A stretch of 64,000 nucleotides of DNA from Psychrobacter sp. DAB_AL43B (GCF_900168255.1 NZ_LT799838.1:2170001-2234000), one strand, 5' to 3'. Shown: positions 8,383-17,504, numbered from the stretch's first letter. The notes: a model not told the origin generated them from the sequence alone. Translations and numbers: made by a program.

Positions 8383-8664
8383 TTAGTAATGTGGTGGTCT
8401 ATCTGCCATGACGTCAAAGGGTGCCACTCCTCCTTCTCCATCTTGGCTTTCAACTTGCTTATAAATAAACTGTAGTTGTCGTTGTAGCGTTTGGATATGT
8501 TTATCTTGACGGGTAATGACATCATCAAGTCGTTCTACCGTTAGCTCAAGATGGGACATGTTCATTTGTAATTCGACCACTTGCGATTGTAAATCAGCTT
8601 GTGTGGCTAAGCTTTCGGTTTGAAGATTGGCTAGGTTTATACTTTGTGGATTTGCTTCATTCAT
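8383..8664 (-). CDS. slyX: SlyX family protein
   Basis: This 93-residue protein is mostly one predicted coiled coil: heptad-like segments LQSQVVELQMNMSHLELTVERLDDVI and RQDKHIQTLQRQLQFIYKQ. It ends with PPHY, the conserved end of SlyX proteins. The family's RxDxxI-LQRQL core is visible. SlyX is a small cytoplasmic protein of unknown molecular function. It is longer than the usual 70-75 residues because of an N-terminal extension and an acidic-Gly insert before the final segment. It is divergent from uup, with about 200 bases between them that must hold both promoters. Confidence 0.8.
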   Translation of the reverse strand: MNEANPQSINLANLQTESLATQADLQSQVVELQMNMSHLELTVERLDDVITRQDKHIQTLQRQLQFIYKQVESQDGEGGVAPFDVMADRPPHY

Positions 8665-8863
8665 ATTTTTCTCAATACTAGATGCTATGGCTAACGATGG
8701 CTAAAGCCTTGGTAAGATATGCTAGGTTGCTTGATAAAATAATCGGCATAAAATCATGCTGATAAATCCATTTACGCGCACTACAGTTGCGTAGCAGCAT
8801 GTTATACTGCTCGCAATTTCGCAACAACCCCTACCTCACTATTATATAAGCTTAAGATACTCT

Positions 8864-10807
8864 ATGGCACTGATACATTTAAAAGATATTCACCTTGCCT
8901 TTGGCGTCGCTCCTGTCCTTGATGGTATTGACTTTGCTATCGATGCAGGCGAGCGCGTATGTTTAATTGGCCGCAATGGCGAAGGCAAATCCACCTTATT
9001 TAAGCTGATTAATGGCACATTATTGCCTGATAGTGGCGAAGTGATCATTAATAATAGCGTACGCGTCGCAATGCTTGAGCAGGATGTGCCCGAGACTAGC
9101 GGTAAAATTTTAGATATCGTCATGGGTGGCAGCAAACGCACTGCCGAGCTGCTGATCAACTATAATGCGCAAACTGATTTATGTGCCAATGGTGACATGG
9201 ATGCCTGCGAGCGTATGGCAGACTTACAGCATGATATCGATGCGGTACATGGTTGGGATTTAGAGCGTGAAGCAACCCGCCTTATCACGACTATGGGTCT
9301 TGATCCAGAAGATGACTTATCGTCACTATCTGGTGGTCGTAAGCGCCGTGTTCTACTCGCACGCTCTTTAGTGACCAAGCCTGATGTACTGCTCCTTGAT
9401 GAACCGACCAACCATTTAGACGTCGATAGTATTGAGTGGCTTGAGCGCTTTTTATTAGATTGGCAAGGTCTGACATTGTTGTTTGTCACCCATGATAGAG
9501 CGTTCGTTAATAAATTATCGACTCGTATCATTGAGCTTGATCGCGGTCAATTGACCAGCTACGACGTCACTCAAGGCGAAGGTGGCTATGCACGTTACCA
9601 AGAGCTAAAAGAGCTACAATTATTAGCTGAAGAAAAAAACAATGCTAACTTTGATAAAAAATTAGCACAAGAGGAAGTTTGGATTCGCCAAGGTATTAAA
9701 GCACGTCGCACCCGTAATGAAGGTCGTGTCCGTGACTTAAAAGCATTGCGTGAAGAACGTGGCGAGCGCCGTGAACAAGTTGGTAACGTTAATATCACCA
9801 TGGGTCAAGGCGAGAAAAGTGGCAAGCTAGTCTGTAAAGTTAAAAATTTACATTTACAGTATGATGACCACGTTTTGGTCGATAACTTTAGCACCACCAT
9901 CATGCGCGGTGACAAAATCGGTATCGTCGGCCCTAATGGCGCGGGTAAAACCACGCTCATTAAAGCCCTACTCGACATGTCAGACGATGATGTGATCAAA
10001 ACAGGTAGTGTTGAATTAGGTACTAACCTAAAAATTGCTTTCTTTGATCAACTGCGTGACCAGTTAGATCTTGAAGCCAGTGTGGCTCATAACGTTTCAG
10101 AAGGTTCTGATTTCGTCGAAGTGGGTGGTCGTAAGACACACATTATGAGCTATCTACAAGACTTCTTATTTGCCCCAGAGCGCGCGCGTACGCCCGTTAA
10201 AGCTTTATCAGGTGGTGAGCGTAACCGCGTGCTACTTGCCAAGCAATTATTAAAGCCTGCCAATATCCTTGTACTCGATGAGCCAACCAACGACTTGGAT
10301 ATGGCAACACTTGAGCTATTAGAAGAATCAGTCGCAAGCTTTGGCGGTACGATTTTATTAATTAGCCATGACCGCTCATTTATGGACAACGTTGTCACTT
10401 CAACTTGGGTATTTGGTGAAGATGAAGATGGCAAAGGCACTGTCAGCGAGTATGTCGGTGGCTATCAAGAGTATTTGGTACAAAAAAATCGCGAAGAAGC
10501 GGCGAAGACAGCTAAATCTTCTGGTAACAATACCACTAATAGCAAATCTACCAATAAATCAGCGGCAGCAGCGAAACCTAATAACGCCGCTAAAAAACTC
10601 AACTTTAATGACCAGCGTGAGCTTGATGCGTTGCCTAAAGAGATTGCTACTTTAGAAGCTGAACAGAGCGAGCTAGAAGACAAGCTGGCTGATGGGTCTT
10701 GGTTTAATCAAGACTTTGATGCGGCAACGGCTGCTAGTGAGCGTTTACTTACCATTGAAGATGAAATGATGAATAAGCTTGAGCGCTGGAATACGCTTGA
10801 AGGCTAA
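8864..10807 (+). CDS. uup: ABC-F ATPase, Uup type
   Basis: This 647-residue soluble protein has two ABC ATPase domains and no membrane segments, which is the ABC-F plan. The first Walker A is GRNGEGKST (36-44) with signature LSGGRKRR near 156 and Walker B LLLDEPTNHLD. The second Walker A is GPNGAGKTT (about 357-365) with LSGGERNR near 448 and LVLDEPTNDLD. A Lys/Arg-rich linker lies between the domains. The end is a low-complexity Asn/Ser/Lys/Ala stretch and then a coiled-coil tail (about 590-647), as in Uup. Uup-type proteins act on the ribosome or on DNA-related stress; the exact role here is not visible. The first domain carries a small Cys-containing insertion near residue 107, also typical of this branch. 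Confidence 0.92.
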   Translation: MALIHLKDIHLAFGVAPVLDGIDFAIDAGERVCLIGRNGEGKSTLFKLINGTLLPDSGEVIINNSVRVAMLEQDVPETSGKILDIVMGGSKRTAELLINYNAQTDLCANGDMDACERMADLQHDIDAVHGWDLEREATRLITTMGLDPEDDLSSLSGGRKRRVLLARSLVTKPDVLLLDEPTNHLDVDSIEWLERFLLDWQGLTLLFVTHDRAFVNKLSTRIIELDRGQLTSYDVTQGEGGYARYQELKELQLLAEEKNNANFDKKLAQEEVWIRQGIKARRTRNEGRVRDLKALREERGERREQVGNVNITMGQGEKSGKLVCKVKNLHLQYDDHVLVDNFSTTIMRGDKIGIVGPNGAGKTTLIKALLDMSDDDVIKTGSVELGTNLKIAFFDQLRDQLDLEASVAHNVSEGSDFVEVGGRKTHIMSYLQDFLFAPERARTPVKALSGGERNRVLLAKQLLKPANILVLDEPTNDLDMATLELLEESVASFGGTILLISHDRSFMDNVVTSTWVFGEDEDGKGTVSEYVGGYQEYLVQKNREEAAKTAKSSGNNTTNSKSTNKSAAAAKPNNAAKKLNFNDQRELDALPKEIATLEAEQSELEDKLADGSWFNQDFDAATAASERLLTIEDEMMNKLERWNTLEG

Positions 10808-10840
10808 TGCTATCAGAACAGTATTAATAGTTGCACACTT

Positions 10841-10883
10841 ACCTTTAATAGCAGCTTTATTTTAAAAACCTACTATTAAAGGT
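10841..10883 (+). repeat. Inverted repeat after uup
   Basis: ACCTTTAATAG at 10841-10851 is the exact reverse complement of CTATTAAAGGT at 10873-10883, with 21 bases between. It lies 34 bases past the uup stop. There is no clear T run after it, so it is a weak terminator candidate or part of the repeat-rich block that follows. Confidence 0.55.
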
Positions 10884-10886
10884 GGT

Positions 10887-11073
10887 GCTATTTATTACCA
10901 ATCTATATTCGCTTCACTTTAAAAAAGCAAAGTATTGCTGGTATAAATTTTTCGAAGCCTCTGTCTGGCAAAGTGCACAGCAAGCGAGAAATATTTATAC
11001 CAGCAGAATATTATGACAATCGTACGTATTTTATTTTGAACTTACTATGTCATTTAGAGCGGTAATAAATAGC
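10887..11073. repeat. Outer 13-bp inverted repeat enclosing the 147-bp element
   Basis: GCTATTTATTACC at 10887-10899 and GGTAATAAATAGC at 11061-11073 are perfect reverse complements 161 bases apart. They enclose the mobile-like element at 10904-11050. The outer repeat is not found at the second copy, so it may be a pre-existing palindrome or a different element. Confidence 0.65.
10904..11050 (+). mobile_element. Inverted-repeat element, family copy 1 (147 bp)
   Basis: The core at 10936-11005 has perfect 13-bp inverted ends TGCTGGTATAAAT / ATTTATACCAGCA around CCTCTGTCTGGCAAAGTGCACAG. The whole 147 bp aligns with the reverse complement of 15376-15519, including outer arms (TATATTCGCTTCACTTTAAAA on the left and TTTTATTTTGAACTTACTATG on the right). 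It carries no reading frame. Size, inverted ends and dispersal suggest a non-autonomous MITE or a REP/BIME-like unit. Confidence 0.75.
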
Positions 11074-11462
11074 TTACGACTACTTACAGGGTAGTGAGGT
11101 GCTGAAAGTTAGTGAACATTGTCTTGATTTCAAGTATCATTCCCTATTGCTGAATATCCTTAATAATTATAAGGTCATTATTCATAACATCCTTGATGAT
11201 ATCTTGGTGGCATAAAGCTTATATCAAACACTGATAATCAAGGTATTTTAGAGTGATTATCTTGTTTAACACTCTAGTGCGCCCTATCAAGGTTGCTTTA
11301 TTTTTAACACAATAATTTATTTTATGACCAAAATAGCTTAGAATAGCAACAATTAGCAAAATTAGGCACAGCTAACGTGGCTTGTTTATTGGTATTGTAG
11401 ATTTTCTAAGCCACAAACCCAGTGTGGGATAATCCCATTTCATTCACCTGGAGGAAGTATTA
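11074..11462. other. Intergenic region upstream of petABC
   Basis: About 390 bases without a gene. The promoter of the cytochrome bc1 operon should lie here. I could not point to a convincing -35/-10 pair. The ribosome-binding site GGAGGAAG lies just before the ATG at 11463. Confidence 0.5.
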
Positions 11463-12047
11463 ATGAGCCATGCCGAAGGCGTTAACGTACAACGTCGTAG
11501 AGTTCTTATTGCCTCGACTGCCGTAATTGGTGCAGCTGGGGTAGCTGCTGTGGCAACACCTTTTGTCCGTTCTTGGACCCCCAGCGCTAAAGCTGAGGCT
11601 GCAGGTGCTGCAGTCACCCAAGATATTGGTTCTATCGAAGCAGGACAAATGGTTGTCATCAAATATCGTGGCAAACCTATCTTTGTGGTCAAGCGTACTG
11701 AAGAAATGCTGACCACACTAGAGTCAGTAAAGTCATTACTATCCGACCCTGATTCCGACGCATCTTTGCAACCTGAATATTGTAAAAACCCAGGACGCTC
11801 ACTTTCACCAGAGATATTGGTGGTAGAAGGCGTCTGTACACATTTAGGCTGTGCACCAAACTACCGTCCTGATGTTGGCGCAGCCGACTTAGGTGGTAAT
11901 GATTGGTACGGTGGATTTTTCTGCCCATGCCATGGTTCTAAATATGATTTAGCGGGTCGCGTTTATAGTGGTGTACCTGCACCGCTTAACTTACCTGTCC
12001 CAGATTACAACATGGATGGTACCATCTTGACGATTGGGGAGGCTTAA
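11463..12047 (+). CDS. petA: Ubiquinol-cytochrome c reductase, Rieske iron-sulfur subunit
   Basis: This 194-residue protein is the [2Fe-2S] subunit of the cytochrome bc1 complex (complex III), which passes electrons from ubiquinol to cytochrome c1 at the periplasmic face of the inner membrane. The N-terminus has a twin-Arg motif (RRR at residues 11-13) before one hydrophobic segment, as expected for Tat-dependent insertion. Cluster ligands sit in CTHLGC (from residue 125) and CPCHGS (from residue 154), the two Rieske boxes with His and Cys pairs. It is the first gene of petABC. It ends two bases before the petB start, which is preceded by GGGGAGG inside the end of petA. Confidence 0.96.
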   Translation: MSHAEGVNVQRRRVLIASTAVIGAAGVAAVATPFVRSWTPSAKAEAAGAAVTQDIGSIEAGQMVVIKYRGKPIFVVKRTEEMLTTLESVKSLLSDPDSDASLQPEYCKNPGRSLSPEILVVEGVCTHLGCAPNYRPDVGAADLGGNDWYGGFFCPCHGSKYDLAGRVYSGVPAPLNLPVPDYNMDGTILTIGEA

Positions 12048-12048
12048 T

Positions 12049-13275
12049 ATGAGCATGGGTAAAAAGTTAATGCATTGGGTGGACGCGCGCTTTCCAGCGA
12101 CTGAAACCTATGAATATCATATGTCAAAGTACTATGCACCAAAAAACTTTAACTTTTGGTACTTCTTTGGCGTGTTATCTATGGTGGTATTGGTCAACCA
12201 ATTGGTGACTGGTATCTGGCTAACGATGATGTACAACCCAAGTGCCGAAGGGGCCTTTGCGTCTGTTGAATACATCATGCGTGATGTCAAAGGTGGCTGG
12301 CTCATCCGTTATATGCACTCGACTGGCGCATCTGCGTTTTTCGTCGTGGTGTATCTGCATATGTTTAGAGCCTTGCTATATGGTTCATACCAAAAACCAC
12401 GTGAGCTTATTTGGCTTATCGGTATGGGTATTTACTTGGCATTGATGGCAGAAGGTTTCTTCGGTTACCTACTCCCTTGGGGCAACATGTCATTCTGGGG
12501 CGCACAGGTTATCTTGAACCTACCTGCTGCCTTACCGGTTATTGGTGACGGTCTTGCTGAATGGGTACGTGGTGATTACATTATTTCAGGTATCACTTTA
12601 AACCGTTTCTTTGCCTTGCACGTAGTCGCTATTCCACTAGTGCTTGTCGGCTTAGTCTTTATGCATTTAGTGGCACTGCATCATGTTGGTTCAAACAACC
12701 CTGATGGTATTGACATTAAGAAGCTAAAAGATAAAAACGGTGTGCCATTAGATGGTATCGAATTCCATCCGTACTATACCGTGCACGATATGGTTGGTAT
12801 TGTTGTCTTCTTTATCTTGTTCTTTTCAGTGGTATTCTTCTTCCCAGAAGGCGGCGGCTTCTTCCTTGAGCCACCAAACTTTGAGACAGCAAACTCATTG
12901 AAAACACCAGCACATATTGCACCAGTATGGTATTACACGCCTTTCTATGCCATCTTACGTGCGGTTCCAGATAAGCTTGGTGGTGTAATTGCCATGGGTG
13001 CTGCAATCGCCTTCCTGTTCTTGATACCATGGCTTGATAGATCGCCTGTACGCTCTATACGCTATAAAGGCATTTTATCTAAAATTGCTTTAACCGTGTT
13101 TGCGATCAGTTTCTTAGTTTTAGGCTATTTAGGTGCGACACCAACAACGCCAACAGCAACATTGATGGCTCGTATCTTCACTGTGTTGTATTTCTTGTTT
13201 TTCTTACTGATGCCAATTTACACCTCTATTGAGAAGTGTAAACAGCCACCAGAACGCGTTACCGGAGGTCACTAA
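12049..13275 (+). CDS. petB: Ubiquinol-cytochrome c reductase, cytochrome b subunit
   Basis: This 408-residue integral membrane protein binds both b hemes and the quinone sites of complex III. Eight or more hydrophobic helices are visible. The paired His ligands fall in the family segments YMHSTGASAFFVVVYLH and FFALHVVAIPL...LHHVG, and the Qo-site motif PEGGGFF-P region follows. The start used is ATG at 12049, two bases after the petA stop and spaced correctly from GGGGAGG at 12035-12042. An upstream in-frame TTG at 12034 would overlap petA and lacks such a site. The stop overlaps the petC start by one base (TAATG), showing tight translational coupling. Confidence 0.95.
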   Translation: MSMGKKLMHWVDARFPATETYEYHMSKYYAPKNFNFWYFFGVLSMVVLVNQLVTGIWLTMMYNPSAEGAFASVEYIMRDVKGGWLIRYMHSTGASAFFVVVYLHMFRALLYGSYQKPRELIWLIGMGIYLALMAEGFFGYLLPWGNMSFWGAQVILNLPAALPVIGDGLAEWVRGDYIISGITLNRFFALHVVAIPLVLVGLVFMHLVALHHVGSNNPDGIDIKKLKDKNGVPLDGIEFHPYYTVHDMVGIVVFFILFFSVVFFFPEGGGFFLEPPNFETANSLKTPAHIAPVWYYTPFYAILRAVPDKLGGVIAMGAAIAFLFLIPWLDRSPVRSIRYKGILSKIALTVFAISFLVLGYLGATPTTPTATLMARIFTVLYFLFFLLMPIYTSIEKCKQPPERVTGGH

Positions 13276-13988
13276 TGAACACGCTAAAAAAATTCCTAGC
13301 AGGTTTAGGCTTAGGCGCGGCATTAACCTTGACTGCTGGTACGGCACTAGCAGCAGGTGGTGGATGCGGTACGTTTACCAATGCTGATGGTGTTGAAGAA
13401 CACTTAGCTTGTAGCACAGCCCCTATTGATTTTACCAATAAGGGTTCTCTACAAAACGGCGCGAAGACGTTTATGAACTACTGTGCGGGTTGTCACTCAG
13501 CACAGTACGTTCGTCACTCGCGTATTGCTAAAGACTTAGAGATACCGCCTGAGCTGGTCGAAAAGTATCTGATGGTCACCACAGATCAAATCGGTGACCA
13601 TATCAATGCTGAGATTGACCCTGAAGTGCAAGCATCGTGGTTTGGTGCCGCACCGCCGGATTTATCGCTTGAGACCAGACTGCGCGGTGATGACTGGGTT
13701 TATACCTATCTATTATCGTTCTATGAAGATCCAAGCCGTCCTTGGGGCGCTAATAACTTAGTGCTTGCCAATGCTGCTATGCCTCACGTCTTGCATAATA
13801 TGCAAGAAGAGCTTAGTCAAGAAGAGTTTGAATCTGAAGTCGGTGACTTGGTTAACTTTATGGCGTGGATGGCTGAGCCTGTTCGTCATGACCGTCAAGT
13901 CATTGGTTTCTTCGTAATTTTATTCTTGTTAGTTTTACTGATTCCAGTTTACTTGCTCAACAAAGAGTTCTGGAAAGATGTAAAATAA
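13275..13988 (+). CDS. petC: Cytochrome c1 of the bc1 complex
   Basis: This 237-residue protein has a cleavable signal peptide (ALTLTAGTALAA) that puts the heme domain in the periplasm. The heme c site is CAGCH at residues 70-74. A C-terminal hydrophobic helix near 210-230 anchors it to the inner membrane, followed by a short basic cytoplasmic tail (NKEFWKDVK). It accepts electrons from the Rieske protein and hands them to soluble or membrane-bound cytochromes. It is the last gene of petABC and is followed by a strong terminator at 14028. Confidence 0.94.
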   Translation: MNTLKKFLAGLGLGAALTLTAGTALAAGGGCGTFTNADGVEEHLACSTAPIDFTNKGSLQNGAKTFMNYCAGCHSAQYVRHSRIAKDLEIPPELVEKYLMVTTDQIGDHINAEIDPEVQASWFGAAPPDLSLETRLRGDDWVYTYLLSFYEDPSRPWGANNLVLANAAMPHVLHNMQEELSQEEFESEVGDLVNFMAWMAEPVRHDRQVIGFFVILFLLVLLIPVYLLNKEFWKDVK

Positions 13989-14027
13989 ACAAGAATTAAG
14001 AAAATAGAAATTTAGTATGATATTAAT

Positions 14028-14057
14028 AAAAGGCACTACCTCGGTAGTGCTTTTTTT
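14028..14057 (+). terminator. Terminator of petABC
   Basis: The stem GGCACTACC / GGTAGTGC with a very short TC loop is followed by a run of seven T, starting 40 bases past the petC stop. Confidence 0.88.
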
Positions 14058-14183
14058 ATGTGTTGACCGTCAGTAAATCATCCGCTAAACAATAGGCTCA
14101 TGCGTAATGTTTACGGATGCTGCCTTGATAAATAGGTCGACTTTGTTTACGATGACAGGCTTTACTATTAACATTAGGCTTTC

Positions 14184-14798
14184 ATGATTGATGCGAATGA
14201 CATTCCAAGTAGTCAGCTAATCTTATATGCTGATGACGGCTACGACAGTCATGTGGTACGCCTATTACTTGAAGAAAAAAAGCTCGCTTATTATTTATCA
14301 CGTCTACACTCCGAGCGCCCAGAGGACTTGACCGAACTGAATCCTTATCACACTTTGCCCGTTCTTCAGCAGCGTGAGATTGCCCTCTATGAGATTAACG
14401 TCATCTTCGAGTATCTTGAGGAGCGTTACCATGCAAACAAACTGCTGCCTGATACACCGCAAGAGCGTGCACAGTTCAGGCAACTGGCGTGGCGCATTCA
14501 GCGTGATTGGCTGGTACTGGGTAAGCGTTTACTGATGCACCCTGATAGCTTCAACAAAGCACAAGCAGCCATCGCTAAAAAACAGCTAACTGATTCATTG
14601 ATTACTTTATCACCGCTATTTGCGCATAAACCTTACTTTATGGCGGATGAATTTGGCTGGTGTGATGTACTGCTAGCGCCTTTATTATGGCGACTTGAAG
14701 AGATGGGTATCGAGCTACCTCGTGCTATTAGCCGTCCATTACTTGAGTATCAAACCCGAATCTTTGAGCGTAAAAGCTTTCAAAAAAGTGTGCGTTGA
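14184..14798 (+). CDS. sspA: Stringent starvation protein A (GST-fold)
   Basis: This 204-residue protein has a glutathione-S-transferase-like fold: an N-terminal thioredoxin-like part with the cis-Pro segment LNPYHTLPVL, then an all-helical domain beginning near ALYEINVIFEYLEERY. SspA binds RNA polymerase and helps cells through starvation and acid stress; it has no GST activity in the characterised cases. Its place directly before sspB, as in other gammaproteobacteria, supports the call. The spacing of 132 bases to sspB allows a separate ribosome-binding site. Length is as usual for the family. Confidence 0.9.
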   Translation: MIDANDIPSSQLILYADDGYDSHVVRLLLEEKKLAYYLSRLHSERPEDLTELNPYHTLPVLQQREIALYEINVIFEYLEERYHANKLLPDTPQERAQFRQLAWRIQRDWLVLGKRLLMHPDSFNKAQAAIAKKQLTDSLITLSPLFAHKPYFMADEFGWCDVLLAPLLWRLEEMGIELPRAISRPLLEYQTRIFERKSFQKSVR

Positions 14799-14930
14799 TT
14801 AGACAATCGCTTGTCGCTGTCTTAGAATAAGAAATCATTAAACCTGCCTCATTTTCTAGAAATCAATAAAAATAGGCAGCAAACCCCTTATTAACTATTA
14901 TTTAATATCATCAATATAGGAAGCCAAAAG

Positions 14931-15365
14931 ATGAGCGAAACCACGTCTATTACCCCAACACGTCCCTATATGGTGCGCGCGCTATATCAATGGATAGAAG
15001 ACAATGCGCTCACACCGTATCTGATGGTTGATGCTACCGCTGAGAACGTGCAGATTCCAACGGAACATGTGCAAGATGGGCGTATCGTACTCAATATTGC
15101 CAGCCGTGCTACGGGTAATATGAGTATGGAAAATGACTATATTCACTTCAGTGCGCGCTTTGGTGGCGTATCACAAGATATTTGGATACCACTGACGGCG
15201 GTGCTAGGTATTTATGCTAAAGAAAACTCGCAAGGGATGTTTTTTGATCCGAATGAATATGACAACTATCAGCCTGAAGATGACTCGGTAATGAGTCCTA
15301 AGATAACCAGCGCAGCTCCTAAGCCGAAACGTGATAATAAAGCGGGTTTAAAAGTTCTGAAATAA
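14931..15365 (+). CDS. sspB: ClpXP adaptor SspB
   Basis: This 144-residue protein binds ssrA-tagged peptides and delivers them to the ClpXP protease. The folded domain (about 1-110) starts with TRPYMVRALYQWIEDN and contains the family's HVQDGRIVLNIA and FGGVSQDIWIP segments. A long flexible tail follows, rich in Pro/Lys/Asp. The last residues GLKVLK match the ClpX-binding XB motif (LRVVK in the classical case). The tmRNA tag encoded at 44125-44157 in this window is the substrate type SspB recognises. The ribosome-binding site is AGGAAG before the ATG. Confidence 0.9.
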   Translation: MSETTSITPTRPYMVRALYQWIEDNALTPYLMVDATAENVQIPTEHVQDGRIVLNIASRATGNMSMENDYIHFSARFGGVSQDIWIPLTAVLGIYAKENSQGMFFDPNEYDNYQPEDDSVMSPKITSAAPKPKRDNKAGLKVLK

Positions 15366-15375
15366 TTAAATCTGA

Positions 15376-15519
15376 TATAGTCAGTCCTAAATAAAATAAG
15401 TAAAAATATTATAACGCGCTACTGGTATAAATTTTCCTTGCTTACTGTGCCTGCGCAGACAGAGGCGACGCAAAACTTATCCCAGTAGCACTGTATTTTT
15501 TTATAGTGGATCGACTATA
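15376..15519 (-). mobile_element. Inverted-repeat element, family copy 2 (144 bp)
   Basis: Second copy of the element at 10904-11050, in the opposite orientation. It has near-perfect outer ends TATAGTC / GACTATA and an inner inverted pair GCTACTGGTATAA / TTATCCCAGTAGC (15418-15489). The shared centre reads GACAGAGGC and CTGTGC. It lies between sspB and the shared terminator and carries no reading frame. Confidence 0.75.
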
Positions 15520-15522
15520 CAT

Positions 15523-15560
15523 AAAAAAGCTAGTCATATTAAATATGGCTAGCTTTTTTT
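15523..15560. terminator. Bidirectional terminator between sspB and dcd
   Basis: AAAAAAGCTAG ... CTAGCTTTTTTT with an inner CATATT / AATATG extension forms a long stem flanked by A and T runs. It sits between convergent sspB (+) and dcd (-) and can serve both. Confidence 0.85.
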
Positions 15561-15622
15561 ATTACTCTTCTAAATGAGCTGAATGATTAAAATAACCATT
15601 AAGTTCTTGGGTAAGCGCTTAT

Positions 15623-16198
15623 TTAAGTTCTTGGTAATGTCACGCCGCGTTGACCTTGGTATTTACCACCACGATCTTTATAGCTGGTCTCACAGACATC
15701 ATCGGCATCACTTTGAAAAAATAGCATTTGTGCCACCCCTTCACCCGCATAAATACGCGCTGGCAGATTGGTTGTATTACTAAACTCTAAAGTGACGTGC
15801 CCTTCCCACTCAGGCTCAAGCGGTGTGACGTTGACGATGATACCACAGCGCGCGTAGGTTGATTTACCTAAGCAAATAGTTAATACGTCACGTGGAATAC
15901 GGAAATACTCCATCGTACGTGCTAATGCAAATGAGTTTGGCGGAATAATACACTCATCACCAATGACATCGATAAAGCTTTTTTCATCAAAGTTTTTAGG
16001 ATCGACAATGACTGAATGGACATTGGTGAAGACTTTAAACTCAGGGGCGCAGCGTACATCATAACCATAGCTTGAGGTGCCGTAGCTGACCAAACGCTCG
16101 CCGGCATCATTGAAGCGTACTTGACCTGCTTCAAATGGCTCAATCATGCCATGCTCTTCGGCCATTTTACGAATCCAGCGGTCAGATTTGATAGACAT
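15623..16198 (-). CDS. dcd: dCTP deaminase
   Basis: This 191-residue cytoplasmic enzyme deaminates dCTP to dUTP, the main source of dTMP precursors in many gammaproteobacteria. It begins with [20 protein letters not shown] and carries the nucleotide-binding stretches SSYGYDVR and GKSTYAR, plus [17 protein letters not shown] with the catalytic Glu. The end QRGVTLPRT is typical. The start is supported by GGAA before ATG. It appears to be monocistronic. Confidence 0.94.
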   Translation of the reverse strand: MSIKSDRWIRKMAEEHGMIEPFEAGQVRFNDAGERLVSYGTSSYGYDVRCAPEFKVFTNVHSVIVDPKNFDEKSFIDVIGDECIIPPNSFALARTMEYFRIPRDVLTICLGKSTYARCGIIVNVTPLEPEWEGHVTLEFSNTTNLPARIYAGEGVAQMLFFQSDADDVCETSYKDRGGKYQGQRGVTLPRT

Positions 16199-16355
16199 TG
16201 TTGTTCCTTAGCAAATATTAAATAGGGATTATGATTTGAATAGTATTTTGATAGCGACGATTATACGGAATTGATGGCGCGATTTATAGAGTCAGCAGCA
16301 CTTTAAAACCAATACGCCCAATAACCCACTTATCATCACCCTATATTTTTACAAG

Positions 16356-17492
16356 CTACCATTTGGCAAAGTGATCTTCAGCCAGCCCCATCACTTTATC
16401 TAGATGAATGACTTTATCTCCAATACGTATCTCACCACTGTATTCGCCTAGCCATTGTTCAAAAATACTGGCAACTATGCCAAAGTTATCGGTTTTTTTA
16501 TAAACACTAATCGGCGTAAAGATTAAGTCGATATCAACATTACTCCAGCCTAGGTTTTGATGATAAATACGCCAAGTCTGCTCAGCTTTGATGCTTGACT
16601 CTTCAGCAGATTGATCTTGCTGACTTAATGTTAAATTGACATCTTTACGAGCAAACATCACGGGCGGCAAATAAACTATCTGCCCATCAAGCCAGCAAGC
16701 ATTTTCACTAGCGCCTGTCTCATTGACGCCCATCGCTAAGTTCAAGGCAAAATGGCGACCATCCGGCAAGTAGCTATTAATACAGCTCCAAAACCAATTG
16801 GTTTCATGGCGCATATAGCCTAATGTCCAGTCTAGATTGGCGATAGTGCTATCGGTGAAATCTACTTGTTTAGTGTGAGGTTCTATATTAAATATTGAAG
16901 CAGATTTGATTAAGAAATGCCCAGATATCGCCGTAAATGGTTCTTTTTGCGTAAACGTCCAGCCACGTCTGCCAGTGGGTGTGCATACTGCTAATGGCTG
17001 AGATTCCCGCTCTAATGTTGCATGAACCTCTATATATTGACTATCTAGCGCCACTTTGATTTTCGAGGGAGTAAAGTCTAATGTTACGGTGAGGTTAGCA
17101 TGCGCAAACGCCATCTGTCCTTGGTAACAATCACCTTCTAGCTGCGTATGACGAGTCAAAGGCTGTAGCGCTTCACAAACTTCTAACTGCTCAGTGTCGT
17201 CATTATAGAGATAAACAAAAGCACTGGTCGCAAGCTTAATCGTCGCAAGTGCCAAACAAACTCGATAAGGTGGCTGGATAATTTGCATAAAGCAGAATTG
17301 ATTGGCTTTTAGATTTTTGCGCCAATTGGGTAATGACTTTTGCGAAATAAGATGGCTGTGATAGTCAAGATAGTTGATTGCTTTAACTTGTTGGAAGACC
17401 CCAAAGGTTGGTTGGCCGCTTTTAATAAGTTGGTCGAGAGCAACGGGGCTTAAATTGGTTGCTAAATGCTGTTCATTTTGATTTTGATTCAT
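16356..17492 (-). CDS. DUF2804 family protein
   Basis: This 378-residue protein has no signal peptide or membrane helix and is rich in aromatic beta-strand-like segments. The motifs GRRGWTFTQKEP, DWTLGYMRHETNWFWSC and NLAMGVNETGASENACW are the hallmark parts of the DUF2804 family, whose biochemical role is unknown; structural relatives are lipocalin-like double barrels that bind or modify lipids. It is followed upstream (on the minus strand, 12 bases away) by an unrecognised gene, so the two may be one operon. No catalytic residues can be named with confidence. Confidence 0.75.
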   Translation of the reverse strand: MNQNQNEQHLATNLSPVALDQLIKSGQPTFGVFQQVKAINYLDYHSHLISQKSLPNWRKNLKANQFCFMQIIQPPYRVCLALATIKLATSAFVYLYNDDTEQLEVCEALQPLTRHTQLEGDCYQGQMAFAHANLTVTLDFTPSKIKVALDSQYIEVHATLERESQPLAVCTPTGRRGWTFTQKEPFTAISGHFLIKSASIFNIEPHTKQVDFTDSTIANLDWTLGYMRHETNWFWSCINSYLPDGRHFALNLAMGVNETGASENACWLDGQIVYLPPVMFARKDVNLTLSQQDQSAEESSIKAEQTWRIYHQNLGWSNVDIDLIFTPISVYKKTDNFGIVASIFEQWLGEYSGEIRIGDKVIHLDKVMGLAEDHFAKW

Positions 17493-17504
17493 GATTGCGG
17501 CATC

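Noticed and set aside
11460-11928. Minus-strand frames opposite petA
   Set aside because: They are shadows of the Rieske gene, which has unmistakable cluster motifs in the plus-strand frame.
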